Below are positions 1 through 10,757 of a stretch of DNA of 64,000 bases, piece after piece. The notes beneath the pieces are model-generated. The model saw only the letters and a program-made list of their open reading frames with translations. It had not been told where the DNA came from and ran no database searches. The stretch comes from Bathynomus jamesi (lineage: Eukaryota > Arthropoda > Malacostraca > Isopoda > Cirolanidae): NCBI GenBank assembly GCA_023014485.1, contig JAJOZX010009064.1, forward strand, positions 62,001 through 126,000, written 5' to 3'. Every line of letters starts with the position of its first letter. Positions within the stretch are counted from its first letter, which is position 1. A program made the translations under genes and the position numbers.

Positions 1-249
1 TAAAACGATGTTTTTTATGTATGAAACAACTTTACTTTACAGTTTAACATAACAAAAATTGTAATATTTTAATATTTATTTTAAAAATGAAGATTTTCAA
101 ATTTGAAAAAATTAAAAGTTGATTAATAAAATAATGAAAATAAGTAGACTGCACCAACATACCCACATACCCACACAGGACCTACAAATCGCACTTAACA
201 CTCTATCTTCGCCACCGTTTGTTCAGTGTCGATAAAAATAGTAATAGTA

Positions 250-252
250 GTG

Positions 253-285
<33 letters not shown>

Positions 286-304
286 GTAATAATAATAATA
301 ATAT
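250..304. repeat. (AAT)n microsatellite
   Basis: An imperfect AAT/AGT triplet repeat. A shorter TTA version lies at the mirrored place in the right arm near 18235-18265, so the tract predates the inverted duplication. Confidence 0.85.
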
Positions 305-677
305 TAAAAAAGATGGCGCACCAATGACTAAATTATTATATTATATTTAACACAATATTGTAAGATTAATATTCGCGATTGAAAAACTTGAATATATTGA
401 ATAGTTTTTATTAAAAATATTTCGTTATTTTCATGAAAATCTTTCTTTATTTATTGATTGTTTGTTATAGTCTACCTATCTATTTATATATCTGTATGTC
501 TATCTGTATGTGTATCTATTCCTAAAATATTATCGGGTAAACAAAGCGTTGTGAACAAAAAATATTTATACTTTCTTTCTTAATTCAACAATAACACATT
601 TACCTATTTCATCATTAATAAAAACTAATGTCATGGTTATAGTTATGGTTGTTGTGGTAGATAGGAAATGTACTTAC

Positions 678-773
678 CACACAACTGTTGATGGTTTCCT
701 TCGAGTCAAACAATACACCACCTTTCACCCCAAAACAAAATGAGGCCAAAATTAAAATTAATTTCACAATCAT
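678..773 (-). CDS. Signal-peptide exon 1 of a minus-strand FReD lectin gene
   Basis: A 96-bp first exon on the minus strand. The start codon is the complement of CAT at 771-773, and the exon ends at a GTG followed by a canonical donor GTAAGT (672-677). It encodes 32 residues: MIVK, a hydrophobic core (LILILASFCFG), then a short polar stretch with one Cys, typical of a secreted protein with cleavage after VKG. It is almost identical to the exon at 16150-16245, differing by Ala for Thr in the core. Its later exons would lie left of the window. The intron side here has no LINE, so this copy shows the uninterrupted donor region. The role (secreted fibrinogen-related lectin) is inferred from the paralogous exons elsewhere in the window. 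Confidence 0.75.
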
Positions 774-2698
774 TTTCACTTTTTTAATCACGAAAACGTT
801 TATTTAAAAGTATTTTAAAAAACAATAACTTTTATAAAGGAAATAGAAGAAAGAAGGTGATGCAGAGCAGTACTGAGGAATAAAAGTGTCAGAGTTTGTG
901 AAGTCGACGCTATATTATACCAACAAAATGGAATTTGCACCCATGAAATGAACGCAGTTATCTCTCTTAATTCGTGTAAATGCTCGGTGCTAAAGAACAT
1001 CAGGAAACGCCTTTCTGAACTTCCTCGAAATGTGCGCAACGACCTTAAAACTTTAGTGTATTGAGGGAAGCTTTTTTTGATAAAAGTTAAAAGTTTACTT
1101 CCTATTTTGCAACGCATTTCCTGATTCATTTATTCTTTAGGATAGAATTAGGTAAAATATTATTTAAAAATTAAAAATGATTATATTGGTAATTCTGTTT
1201 GTATAGAAACCCATTAAATATTTACTTTATTAAAATGAATTTATGATTAAAATTAAATTGTTGCAATGAAACATAATTATGGCATGTTTAGGACCGATTT
1301 CGAGTTTATAAGACCTTCATCCTGGCTTATTATTACGTTTCATTTGCGAAGTTAAGCGACGATGGGTCTATTCAGAAGTTATATATAAAAAGAGAACCAT
1401 GGCTCGGATTCCACGTAAAGCTGTAAGTCTCCTCCGTCACATGGCTTCCCCTTTACGACGGAGGTCAAACGACAAGAAACACATTCATTTTTATCTAAAG
1501 ACTCCCTCAAGAATTATTTAAGGATTATTTTTATTTAAAGACTTCCTCAGGTTCACTCAAAAGTCATACTAGTATACACTTAAGTCACTCTTATGTGGGT
1601 TAATCAATTTTCAATGCGATTCATTATTCGTTCTTTTGATCAGAAGATACCAATGGGTATTGCACTTCGTTTTACCTTTCATTCACTGCATAGAAAATTT
1701 ATTCAAATTTGGATACAAAACATTGAGCATTTCCGTTATAAGATTACTTATAAATCTGCGTGTCAGGGTTAAAAAGTGCCACGTCTATGTGTATATCTAT
1801 GACAACTTGGCCCTTTTTAACCCTGACAGGCAGAAATGGCCCTATATAAACAATGTGACATCGTTTATACATCTGAAAGATAAACAGACATTATGACGCA
1901 ACAATCGTGGAATATCACGTATTCTCTTGCACACCTATAAACAAATTACACTTCCTGTCGCCAACCCAAAAGATCAAATTTCTAGAAACACCTTTTGAGA
2001 TCCAGAATTCTGTAAAACTGTAGAATAATAGAACGTTTATACTTTGTGAAATAAAATTTACTGCAGTTTTTAATTTGATTTCTTTGGTCTCTAATACTGA
2101 TATTATTCAAAGATGGTTAAGTGTTTAAATGTGGGGCGAGTGGGACTAATGTGTGGCTCACTTATTGCAGATTGGTACCGATGAGGGAATTCAGAGAAAG
2201 TCATTAATTATACTTTCATTCTTATAGATGCAAGAATGAGATAATTATTCTTAGTTAATTATTAAATATTAAGTAACTGATAGGCCAGTAACCTCCTCCC
2301 AGCCCTTTCCTACACTCAACTTATATAACCCATCCTTTGGGGATGTCCAGATGGGATATGGAGAAAGATAGCCTTCTGTAGGCCTACTCCAAAGAAAGCA
2401 AAAAAGTAAAGTGGGAACACTAGGATGGAGTGTGAGGCCAACTTTATGATGCATATATTTATATACATATCATTTTATAACAGCACTTTTGCAATCATAA
2501 ATAGTTACACATTTTTTGTTGTTTTTGATGCAATTGAGTGGGAAAATAGGTTTGAGGCTGTTAATCTCTCCATTTACTGCACCGCACACGATTTAAGATT
2601 AATGACCTTGAATTGAAGTATATATCAACTATTTTTTAATGCTTATTAAAAATAAAGAATAACGGGAATACTATTTATATACGCAGTGTATATATATT

Positions 2699-2978
2699 AC
2701 CTTGTTTAACCTTGGTTTTGCTTCCGCACGAATTGTTCATTTTGAAAGAAGGTCAAGCTTGTCACTCCACCTTAAACCTATAGTTTAACGCGTGGAATTC
2801 GAACCACGCCGAATCACGGGTGAACAGAACTTGCACAGTCCTCGCTCGTACTCGATCTCACGACCTCCCGATCAACAATCCACTGTCTTAACCACTGGGT
2901 ACCTAGCGAGGGTAACCATTTATCTACAACCAATTTCTATTGTGTGGAAGGATGAACAAATGCTAACCACTACACTAG
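2699..2978 (-). mobile_element. tRNA-derived SINE
   Basis: Minus-strand element related to 43490-43762. It contains a B-box-like GGTTCGAATTC and a TGGTTAGC A-box-like block, and ends at a (TA)n tract. About 70 bp at its 3' end closely resembles the 3' end of the CCCH-zinc-finger LINE at 24430-28450, as expected when a SINE borrows the tail of its partner LINE. The right arm keeps only the 5' part (about 14450-14520). Confidence 0.6.
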
Positions 2979-3502
2979 TATATATATATATACAGTATAT
3001 ATAGATATATATATATATATATATAATATTTAGGAGAAATCCAATGACAAGGAGGAATGTAAATGCCATGAAAAGTCTTCTTTAATGCGCAACGTTTCGA
3101 GCAATACGCTCATCATCAGGCTAGATAATAACAATATGAAATTAGAATCAATAAATAAATGTGAACAAGACAAAATAATTTCTATAAAAAGACTAAAAGA
3201 AGAGGGTTAAATTCAGTTATAAAAATTTACATATAAAATTACAAGAAATTTAAAAGCTATTTTTAAATTACATATAGTAAATTTGAAATTAGTACACTGG
3301 AATAATTAACACTAATACAATGGAATAATTAACACTACGAACCTTTCAATGCTGGTTCCGAGGCACGAGTAATTTAAAACAAAACAAAACAAAAACAGGA
3401 AACAAGCTATGGGTTGGGCGGTTGGAGTTATAAGTTAGGGGAGGGGGGATTATAAAAAATTGGGGAGGGGGAGGGGAGTTGGGGAGGGGGTTTATAAAAA
3501 AT

Positions 3503-3919
3503 TTAGAGGGACAGCTGAGGAATCACGTTTAGAGAAGGGGTCAATGTTTTAATATAAAGAGATTCCAAAATTCTAAGTGAGTTAGGACAAGAATTACAAC
3601 CGAGAATTTTAAAATTATCTAAAGTGACATCAGTTTTACATTTTATACTGTGTTCCCGAATACTGGAGGCTTCTTTTTTATTTAAAATTTTACCTGTTCG
3701 GCAACTTATTCCCATATGCGAATAAAATCTAGTCCTGAGGGAGCGCACGGTGCTGCCAATGTAAGTACCAAGGAGACACCTTGGGCAGGTAAATAAATAT
3801 ACAACACCGCTACGCAACGAATCAGGAGTTCGATCCTTCGCTGAGAAAAAGCTACCTAAAGACATTTTGTTAATAAATATAATGCGAAAATCAGTATGAT
3901 AGAAAAATTTTCTTAACAA
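3503..3919 (-). pseudogene. GIY-YIG endonuclease domain of the minus Penelope copy
   Basis: The best-preserved endonuclease module in the cluster: about 138 codons open to the natural stop. It has the GVVYLF strand, a CPRC pair, GTYIGSTVRSLRTRF, the HMGISCRTGK stretch and a downstream EHSIKC, then a LESLYIKTLTP block. In Penelope elements this domain nicks the target. The equivalent region of the plus copy (8278-8620) has a 1-bp loss after HMG that shifts the frame. Confidence 0.85.
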
Positions 3920-4020
3920 ACTTTGTAAATTTAAGTTTAAATTCTTTATTCATGGGACCCATTTCAGGTACCAGGAAATATTTTATATCTTTAGGCACTG
4001 AAATACAGGAAAGTTGAGGG

Positions 4021-4858
4021 CTACAAAACATTATTTAAGAAAGATCTTATTAGTTTATCTACATATTGAACAGGAAAACTATTATTGGTAAAATATGATC
4101 TTAAATTATTAAATTCATCGTTTAGTAAGGTAAAACTAGAGGTCAAATTATATCCTCTGAACAAGAGAGTTTTAATACACGACATCTTATAGTTAAAATC
4201 AGTAAAACTAAAGAAATTCATGCCCAAACCAGTAAAAGTGGGTTTCCTGTAAACTGATGTAGTAATAGAATCACCTTTTTTCGAAATTAAAAGATCTAAA
4301 AAGGGAAGGGAGCCATTTTTCTCATTTTCCATTGTATAAGTTATATTGGGGTGCAGAGAATTTAAGAAGTTAAAAAAATTGTTGCGCTTGTACAGCATTA
4401 TCAAAAACAGCTATCGAGTCATCAACGAAGCGTCGATAGAAAATTGGTTTACAATGGGTGGGAGATTGTCTAAAAATTACACTTTCTAAATGAGTCATAA
4501 AAAAAATCAGCTGATAGAGGTCCGACGGGTGATCCCATCCAACACCATCAATTTGTTGGTAAACCTTATTATTGAAAGTAAAATAACATTGCTTAAAAAC
4601 CAATTCTAAAAGTTCCTTAAAATAAGACCATGAAAAACCATGAAAACTATCATCAGAGCTAAAAACCCTATCTAAAATAATGGCAATAGTTTCTGATACA
4701 GGTACATTCGTGAAAAGCGACTTTACATCAAAACTGACAAAAAACTTTTTTGAATCGAAATTCTTACTAAGAAGATCTTTTTGAAATTCATAAGTGTTAT
4801 TTATAGTATAAGCATTTTTCGCAAAAGGTGACAGGAGACCAACAACAAATTTTGACAA
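4021..4858 (-). pseudogene. Penelope reverse transcriptase domain, broken
   Basis: Two overlapping frames (4858-4370 and 4404-4021) encode the RT core: LSKFVVGLLSPF, FFVSFDVKSLFTNVP (catalytic Asp), a GVG block whose MGSPVGP part is garbled by a frameshift near 4540, then IFYRRFVDDSIAVF (catalytic Asp pair) and SLPFLDLLISK. The plus copy at 7552-7857 has the intact GVGMGSPVGPLSADFF block, so the shift is private to this copy. Confidence 0.88.
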
Positions 4859-5526
4859 TTGAAAGGTAGGTAAGTTATACGAAGCTAAATAGGACGGAGA
4901 GGTGTTCCAACTTTATGGATTTTAGGCAAACAGTATAATTGAGCAAGATCAGAACCAGATACGAACAACTGAGAGTAAGTATCATTTTTTATTATCTTTA
5001 AAGACTTTAATCGTGACAAAAATCTATTAACTTGGTCTTCCAACCTTAAATGACTTTATTGACGGGTTCAAGAATTTGTTTGAATTTGCTAACATCACTT
5101 ATTAGGATTTCATTAGTTTTATTTATGTAATCAGATTTATTCAAAATACACATCTCCGTTGCCCTTGTCCGGTCTAGTCACAACAATCTCCTGGTTCTTT
5201 GCCAAATTCTTAATAACCTGCAAGTCACTCTTCTTAAATATGAAAGATTTAAATTTAAGGTTTCTAAGTTGTGAAAAAATTCATGAGTTAAATTAGCAAA
5301 CTGACATTTAAAATTATTGAAATCACCGACATGGGGAACATTTTTCAAGCCATTAAAAAAAATTTCAAAGTAAAGAAAAAACGAAGGCTTATATATTTGA
5401 AATAACGGAAGCTTAAATTGCAAGCCAAGTGAGAGTAAAAACGTTTCCCGAGGGGATAGGGTGTAACTAGAAAAATTCGAAATTACTTTATCAGAATTGA
5501 AAAAATTAGGTGAATTCAGGCCCTGG

Positions 5527-6240
5527 GAATAAGTTGCCGAACAGGTAAAATTTTAAATAAAAAAGAAGCCTCCAGTATTCGGGAACACAGTATAAAATGT
5601 AAAACTGATGTCACTTTAGATAATTTTAAAATTCTCGGTTGTAATTCTTGTCCTAACTCACTTAGAATTTTGGAATCTCTTTATATTAAAACATTGACCC
5701 CTTCTCTAAACGTGGATTCCTCAGCTGTCCCTCTAAATTTTTATAAACCCCCCTCCCCACTCCCCTCCCCCAATTTTTTATAATCCCCCCTCCCCTAACT
5801 TATAACTCCAACCGCCCAACCCATAGCTTGTTTCCTGTTTTGTTTTGTTTTGTTTTAAATTACTCGTGCCTCGGAACCAGCATTGAAAGGTTCGTAGTGT
5901 TAATTATTCCATTGTATTAGTGTTAATTATTCCAGTGTACTAATTTCAAATTTACTATATGTAATTTAAAAATAGCTTTTTAAATTTCTTGTAATTTTAT
6001 ATGTAAATTTTTATAACTTTGAATTTAACCCTCTTCTTTTAGTCTTTTTATAGAAATTATTTTGTCTTGTTCACATTTATTTATTGATTCTAATTTCATA
6101 TTGTTATTATCTAGCCTGATGATGAGCGTATTGCTCGAAACGTTGCGCATTAAAGAAGACTTTTCATGGCATTTACATTCCTCCTTGTCATTGGATTTCT
6201 CCTAAATATTAAATTGAAGCTTTGTAGAAGCAAACCGCAT
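5527..6240 (+). mobile_element. Penelope-like element, 3' fragment
   Basis: Starts abruptly inside the endonuclease coding region (GGGAATAAGTTGCCGAACAG) and runs through the C-rich 3' UTR to the end sequence GAAGCTTTGTAGAAGCAAACC. It is a 5'-truncated unit fused head to head with the minus copy on its left and head to tail with a longer plus copy on its right. Partial tandem and inverted copies of this kind are typical of Penelope insertions. Confidence 0.85.
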
Positions 6241-9160
6241 GACTATATATACTCAAGGTATGGACAAGATGGTCCTTAGGGCTTATCGCCATGTTTGGAA
6301 GACTTCACGAAAGCTTCTCAAGTCAAAACTCGATTGTTATTTTCTTGAAATGTGTCGTACCTGCAGGGTTTTCCCGAAATTCGTTTACTTCAAACTTTAT
6401 CGTGACAATCTATATGACTCTGAATTTTATCAATCTTCCCTGGAATATTTATTAAATAATGAAATTAATTATAAAATCAAAATTTCAGACTCGCATAATA
6501 AGTCGCTTGAGCATCATATAATTACCCTTAAAAATACCCTTTCGTTGTTGGATTATTTATTAATAATTTCTCTTGTACAACGGAACTTGAAAAGTTTCAT
6601 TCTACCATTTCTGAAACTCATGAACGTAAGTTAAAGGCCTGGGCCTGAATTCACCTAATTTTTTCAATTCTGATAAAGTAATTTCGAATTTTTCTAGTTA
6701 CACCCTATCCCCTCGGGAAAGTTTTTACTCTCACTTGGCTTGCAATTTAAGCTTCCGTTATTTCAAATATATAAGCCTTCGTTTTTTCTTTACTTTGAAA
6801 TTTTTAATGGCTGAAAAATGTTCCCCATGTCGGTGATTTCAATAATTTTAAATGTCAGTTTGCTAATTTAACTCATGAATTTTTTCACAAACTTAGAAAC
6901 CTTAAATTTAAATCTTTCATATTTAAGAAGAGTGACTTGCAGGTTATTAAGAATTTGGCAAAGAACCAGGAGATTGTTGTGACTAGACCGGACAAGGGCA
7001 ACGGAGATGTTATTTTGAATAAATCTGATTACATAAATAAAACTAATGAAATCCTAAGTGATGTTAGCAAATTCAAACAAATTCTTGAACCCGTCAATAA
7101 AGTCATTTTAAGGTTGGAAGACCAAGTTAATAGATTTTGTCACGATTAAAGTCTTTAAAGATAATAAAAAATGATACTTACTCTCAGTTGTTCGTATCTG
7201 GTTCTGATCTTGCTCAATTATACTGTTTGCCTAAAATCCATAAAGTTGGAACACCTCTCCGTCCTATTTTAGCTTCGTATAACTTACCTACCTTTCAATT
7301 GTCAAAATTTGTTGTTGGTCTCCTGTCACCTTTTGCGAAAAATGCTTATACTATAAATAACACTTGAATTTCAAAAAGATCTTCTTAGTAAGAATTTCGA
7401 TTCAAAAAAGTTTTTTGTCAGTTTTGATGTAAAGTCGCTTTTCACGAATGTACCTGTATCAGAAACTATTGCCATTATTTTAGATAGGGTTTTTAGCTCT
7501 GATGATAGTTTTCATGGTTTTTCATGGTCTTATTTTAAGGAACTTTTAGAATTGGTTTTTAAGCAATGTTATTTTACTTTCAATAATAAGGTTTACCAAC
7601 AAATTGATGGTGTTGGGATGGGATCACCCGTCGGACCTCTATCAGCTGATTTTTTTATGACTCATTTAGAAAGTGTAATTTTTAGACAATCTCCCACCCA
7701 TTGTAAACCAATTTTCTATCGACGCTTCGTTGATGACTCGATAGCTGTTTTTGATAATGCTGTACAAGCGCAACAATTTTTTAACTTCTTAAATTCTCTG
7801 CACCCCAATATAACTTATACAATGGAAATGAGAAAAATGGCTCCCTTCCCTTTTTAGATCTTTTAATTTCGAAAAAGGTGATTCTATTACTACATCAGTT
7901 TACAGGAAACCCACTTTTACTGGTTTGGGCATGAATTTCTTTAGTTTTACTGATTTTAACTATAAGATGTCGTGTATTAAAACTCTCTTGTTCAGAGGAT
8001 ATAATTTGACCTCTAGTTTTACCTTACTAAACGATGAATTTAATAATTTAAGATCATATTTTACCAATAATAGTTTTCCTGTTCAATATGTAGATAAAAT
8101 AATAAGATCTTTCTTAAATAATGTTTTGTTGCCCTCAACTTTCCTGTATTTCAGTGCCTAAAGATATAAAATATTTCCTGGTACCTGAAATGGGTCCCAT
8201 GAATAAAGAATTTAAACTTAAATTTACAAAGTTGTTAAGAAAATTTTTCTATCATACTGATTTTCGCATTATATTTATTAACAAAATGTCTTTAGGTAGC
8301 TTTTTCTCAGCGAAGGATCGAACTCCTGATTCGTTGCGTAGCGGTGTTGTATATTTATTTACCTGCCCAAGGTGTCTCCTTGGTACTTACATTGGCAGCA
8401 CCGTGCGCTCCCTCAGGACTAGATTTTATTCGCATATGGGATAAGTTGCCGAACAGGTAAAATTTTAAATAAAAAGAAGCCTCCAGTATTCGGGAACACA
8501 GTATAAAATGTAAAACTGATGTCACTTTAGATAATTTTAAAATTCTCGGTTGTAATTCTTGTCCTAACTCACTTAGAATTTTGGAATCTCTTTATATTAA
8601 AACATTGACCCTTCTCTAAACGTGGATTCCTCAGCTGTCCCTCTAAATTTTTTATAAACCCCCCTCCCCAACTCCCCTCCCCCTCCCAATTTTTTATAAT
8701 CCCCCTCCCCTAACTTATAACTCCAACCGCCCAACCCATAGCTTGTTTCCTGTTTTGTTGTTTTGTTTTAAATTACTCGTGCCTCAGAACCAGCATTGAA
8801 AGGTTCGTAGTGTTAATTATTCCATTGTATTAGTGTTAATTATTCCAGTGTACTAATTTCAAATTTACTATATGTAATTTAAAAATAGCTTTTAAATTTC
8901 TTGTAATTTTATATGTAAATTTTTATAACTTTGAATTTAACCCTCTTCTTTTAGTCTTTTTATAGAAATTATTTTGTCTTGTTCACATTTATTTATTGAT
9001 TCTAATTTCATATTGTTATTATCTAGCCTGATGATGAGCGTATTGCTCGAAACGTTGCGCATTAAAGAAGACTTTTCATGGCATTTACATTCCTCCTTGT
9101 CATTGGATTTCTCCTAAATATTAAATTGAAGCTTTGTAGAAGCAAACCGCATGACTATAT
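6241..9160 (+). mobile_element. Penelope-like element, near full-length plus copy
   Basis: The longest Penelope copy (about 2.9 kb). Coding blocks in order: an N-terminal region (6239-6634, with HVWKTSRKLLKSKLD), a conserved VVTRPDKGNG segment (6937-7149), a linker with YCLPKIHKVGTPLRPILASY (about 7205-7280), RT with FDVKSLFTNVP (about 7420) and GVGMGSPVGPLSADFF (about 7610), FYRRFVDDS (about 7725), and a GIY-YIG endonuclease (8278-8620). Frameshifts lie near 7140, 7365, 7830, 8130 and 8440. The end sequence is followed by a (TA)n tract. The right palindrome arm shows the empty (TA)n site near 14420-14450. Confidence 0.9.
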
Positions 9161-9179
9161 ATATATATTATATATATAT

Positions 9180-9502
9180 ATGAGTATATTTTTTTTCAGT
9201 AACGTGCAAATCAATTGCAGAATTGCACGAAATAATTTTGAGTGACTTATGATTGAATGTTTTTGAGAACTTATCATTTCTCATTCACTTTCTTGTGTTT
9301 TGGGTGAGGGGACAATTCACTATACACAGAATGGCTGGACGAATATTGCAATAGTTACAAACATGAACGTAATCACATGTAAGGGCATTTATGTGAAGAC
9401 TGACTGAGATGTTGATAGGGCATAGGTAGGTCAAGAATAAATGAATGAAATGAATTAATTTAAATGGTTCCAAAGAGAAAAGGTCAACAAAAATTGAAGA
9501 TT
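9180..9502. repeat. Inner end of left palindrome arm
   Basis: Reverse complement of about 14102-14430. It resumes the arm after the Penelope cluster, showing that the cluster interrupts an older duplicated sequence. Homology stops near 9502, the palindrome breakpoint. No coding content is seen. Confidence 0.85.
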
Positions 9503-9960
9503 TACTTTAACCTCTCGAACCACTTAGAGTTCGAACTGAACTTCACAAATTTGGTTTCACTGGTTTTTCATGTGAATCTCAAAATTTTTATGGCCGAGGT
9601 ATTTTTGTAAATGTATGGCTTGAATTACTTTTCACAAAAGAGTATAAAAATTTGTACAAGCGTCGTCTGAGTAGAATCTAGATGAACAAAATTATTTATT
9701 ATTTTTTACTTCGAACACCACAAATTGTGAACTACGAAATTTTGTTTATGCGTGCTGCGGAGAAGAGGCGTGACGCTGGGCGTAGCTTAGAACTCTTCAC
9801 TAATACGCTACACCCATCGTCACGCGGACAACTTTTAAACCAGATAAAGTGTGATCGACACTTTTTCGCAGTGAACAAATTTGTTCGATGTTTACATCAA
9901 ATTATAATTCGACCTCCTTTATGTGTAAAGCTTTGAGGCTCACATTCGTAAATGTTGAGT
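9503..9960. repeat. Interspersed repeat shared in inverse with 48330-49440
   Basis: The reverse complement of 48330-49440 matches this stretch over several blocks, such as CTCAAAATTTTTATGG, TTCACAAAAGAGTATAAA and AACAAATTTGTTCGATGTTT. The other copy contains a 552-bp inverted-repeat insertion that is absent here. A short open stretch (9682-9936) is not recognisable. The nature of the repeat is unknown; it could be an old transposon or duplicated non-coding DNA. Confidence 0.6.
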
Positions 9961-10080
9961 GGAATTCAATTAGCTATATTTGGTTTGAAGATCTGTGTCT
10001 ATAAATGTGGGTGTCTGTTCTGTTATTTGCAAATATTATCTATAATGCAAACATTTTATTTTTCGACAGCAAAGGCAAAC

Positions 10081-10206
10081 TGCGCTTAAATGTATAAAGG
10101 AGAGTGGTGGTACAATACCTGTCACCACAACAACCCAACAGGTATTCATGCAAAGAAAGATAACGCAGGAATAAGAATAACAACTTGGTCGAAACTGAAT
10201 AGCACC
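10081..10206 (+). pseudogene. Relic FReD last exon, 5' part
   Basis: Paralogous to exon 9 at 40421-40621. It encodes a recognisable fibrinogen C-terminal motif (WWYNTCHHNNPTG, then AKKDNAG and WSKL). An in-frame TAA replaces the codon three residues before YKGEWW, and the acceptor AG seen in the paralogues is lost. The exon is cut by the transposon at 10216-13385 and resumes at 13395. This is the 3' end of a lectin unit whose other exons were lost at the palindrome breakpoint. Confidence 0.82.
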
Positions 10207-10215
10207 ACACGGTAT
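10207..10215. repeat. 9-bp target site duplication, left
   Basis: ACACGGTAT here and at 13386-13394 flank the transposon. The paralogous exon at 51410-51420 carries a single ACACGGTAT followed by GCAACATGG, which is the empty site and confirms a 9-bp duplication. Confidence 0.88.
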
Positions 10216-10757
10216 TAGGGTGTGTCAATTTTAGTAAAGTCAACAATTCAAAAACTACTAATGCTCAAATGATGTCATATTATCTAGCAAACTTAGAAAT
10301 ATCTTTAGTGTTGTTTAAAAAAGCCATTTTCCCCTTTACATTTGACCATAAAGGTTTGAAATATAACCTAAATATGACTGTAGCATCGTATATCAATGTG
10401 CCATTGATATGTGTGGTCAATTTTGGTTATTTTTGGTGTGCAGTATGGTTTCAAGTTTCACATAGTCACAAATGCTGGAGTTTTGACTGTGAATGCATGT
10501 GTTTTCCCTCCTTTTTGACAATTTTGATTACTTCGTAATGTAAATATTGTGTAATTCAAATTATTCGAAATGTTATGTGTGACCCAAACTTTCTGTATAT
10601 TTTGATATGATAGATATATGAAATTGTCATTACTTTGAATAATTAAGTTTTGTACCTATAAAAACACAACCTTTTATCTGAGCTTATAGAAAGATATTAA
10701 GAATTTCAATTAACTTAATTTTATGTAATCATAATCAGTAGGCCTATCCAAATTTCA

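Larger units (their letters stand above)
3026..5527 (-). mobile_element. Penelope-like element, minus copy, 5'-truncated
   Basis: A Penelope-like retroelement read on the minus strand, coding 5423 to 3503 in several frames. In order: an N-terminal part, a reverse transcriptase (SFDVKSLFTNVP catalytic motif, then RRFVDDS near 4420), and a C-terminal GIY-YIG endonuclease (GVVYLFTCPRC, then GTYIGSTVR near 3750-3830, with a CxxC and an HSIKC pair). These are hallmarks of endonuclease-containing Penelope elements. Frameshifts near 4380 and 4550-4870 break the frame. The 3' UTR (3026-3480) includes G-rich GGGGAGGGG blocks. The 5' end abuts an oppositely oriented copy head to head at about 5527. The element cannot be autonomous as it stands. 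Confidence 0.9.
1..9502. repeat. Left arm of an 18.5-kb diverged palindrome
   Basis: Read on the minus strand, this arm matches 14102-18495 over most of its length, including a shared signal-peptide exon and the microsatellite-rich flank that starts the window. The arms differ by scattered substitutions and indels and by private insertions: this arm carries the Penelope cluster (3026-9160) and about 600 bp around 2300-2900 that the other lacks. Differences between arms make an assembly mirror artefact unlikely. The outer edge may continue left of the window. Confidence 0.88.

Noticed and set aside
250..304. CRISPR-like or regulatory array
   Set aside because: Simple triplet microsatellite without spacers in a eukaryotic context.
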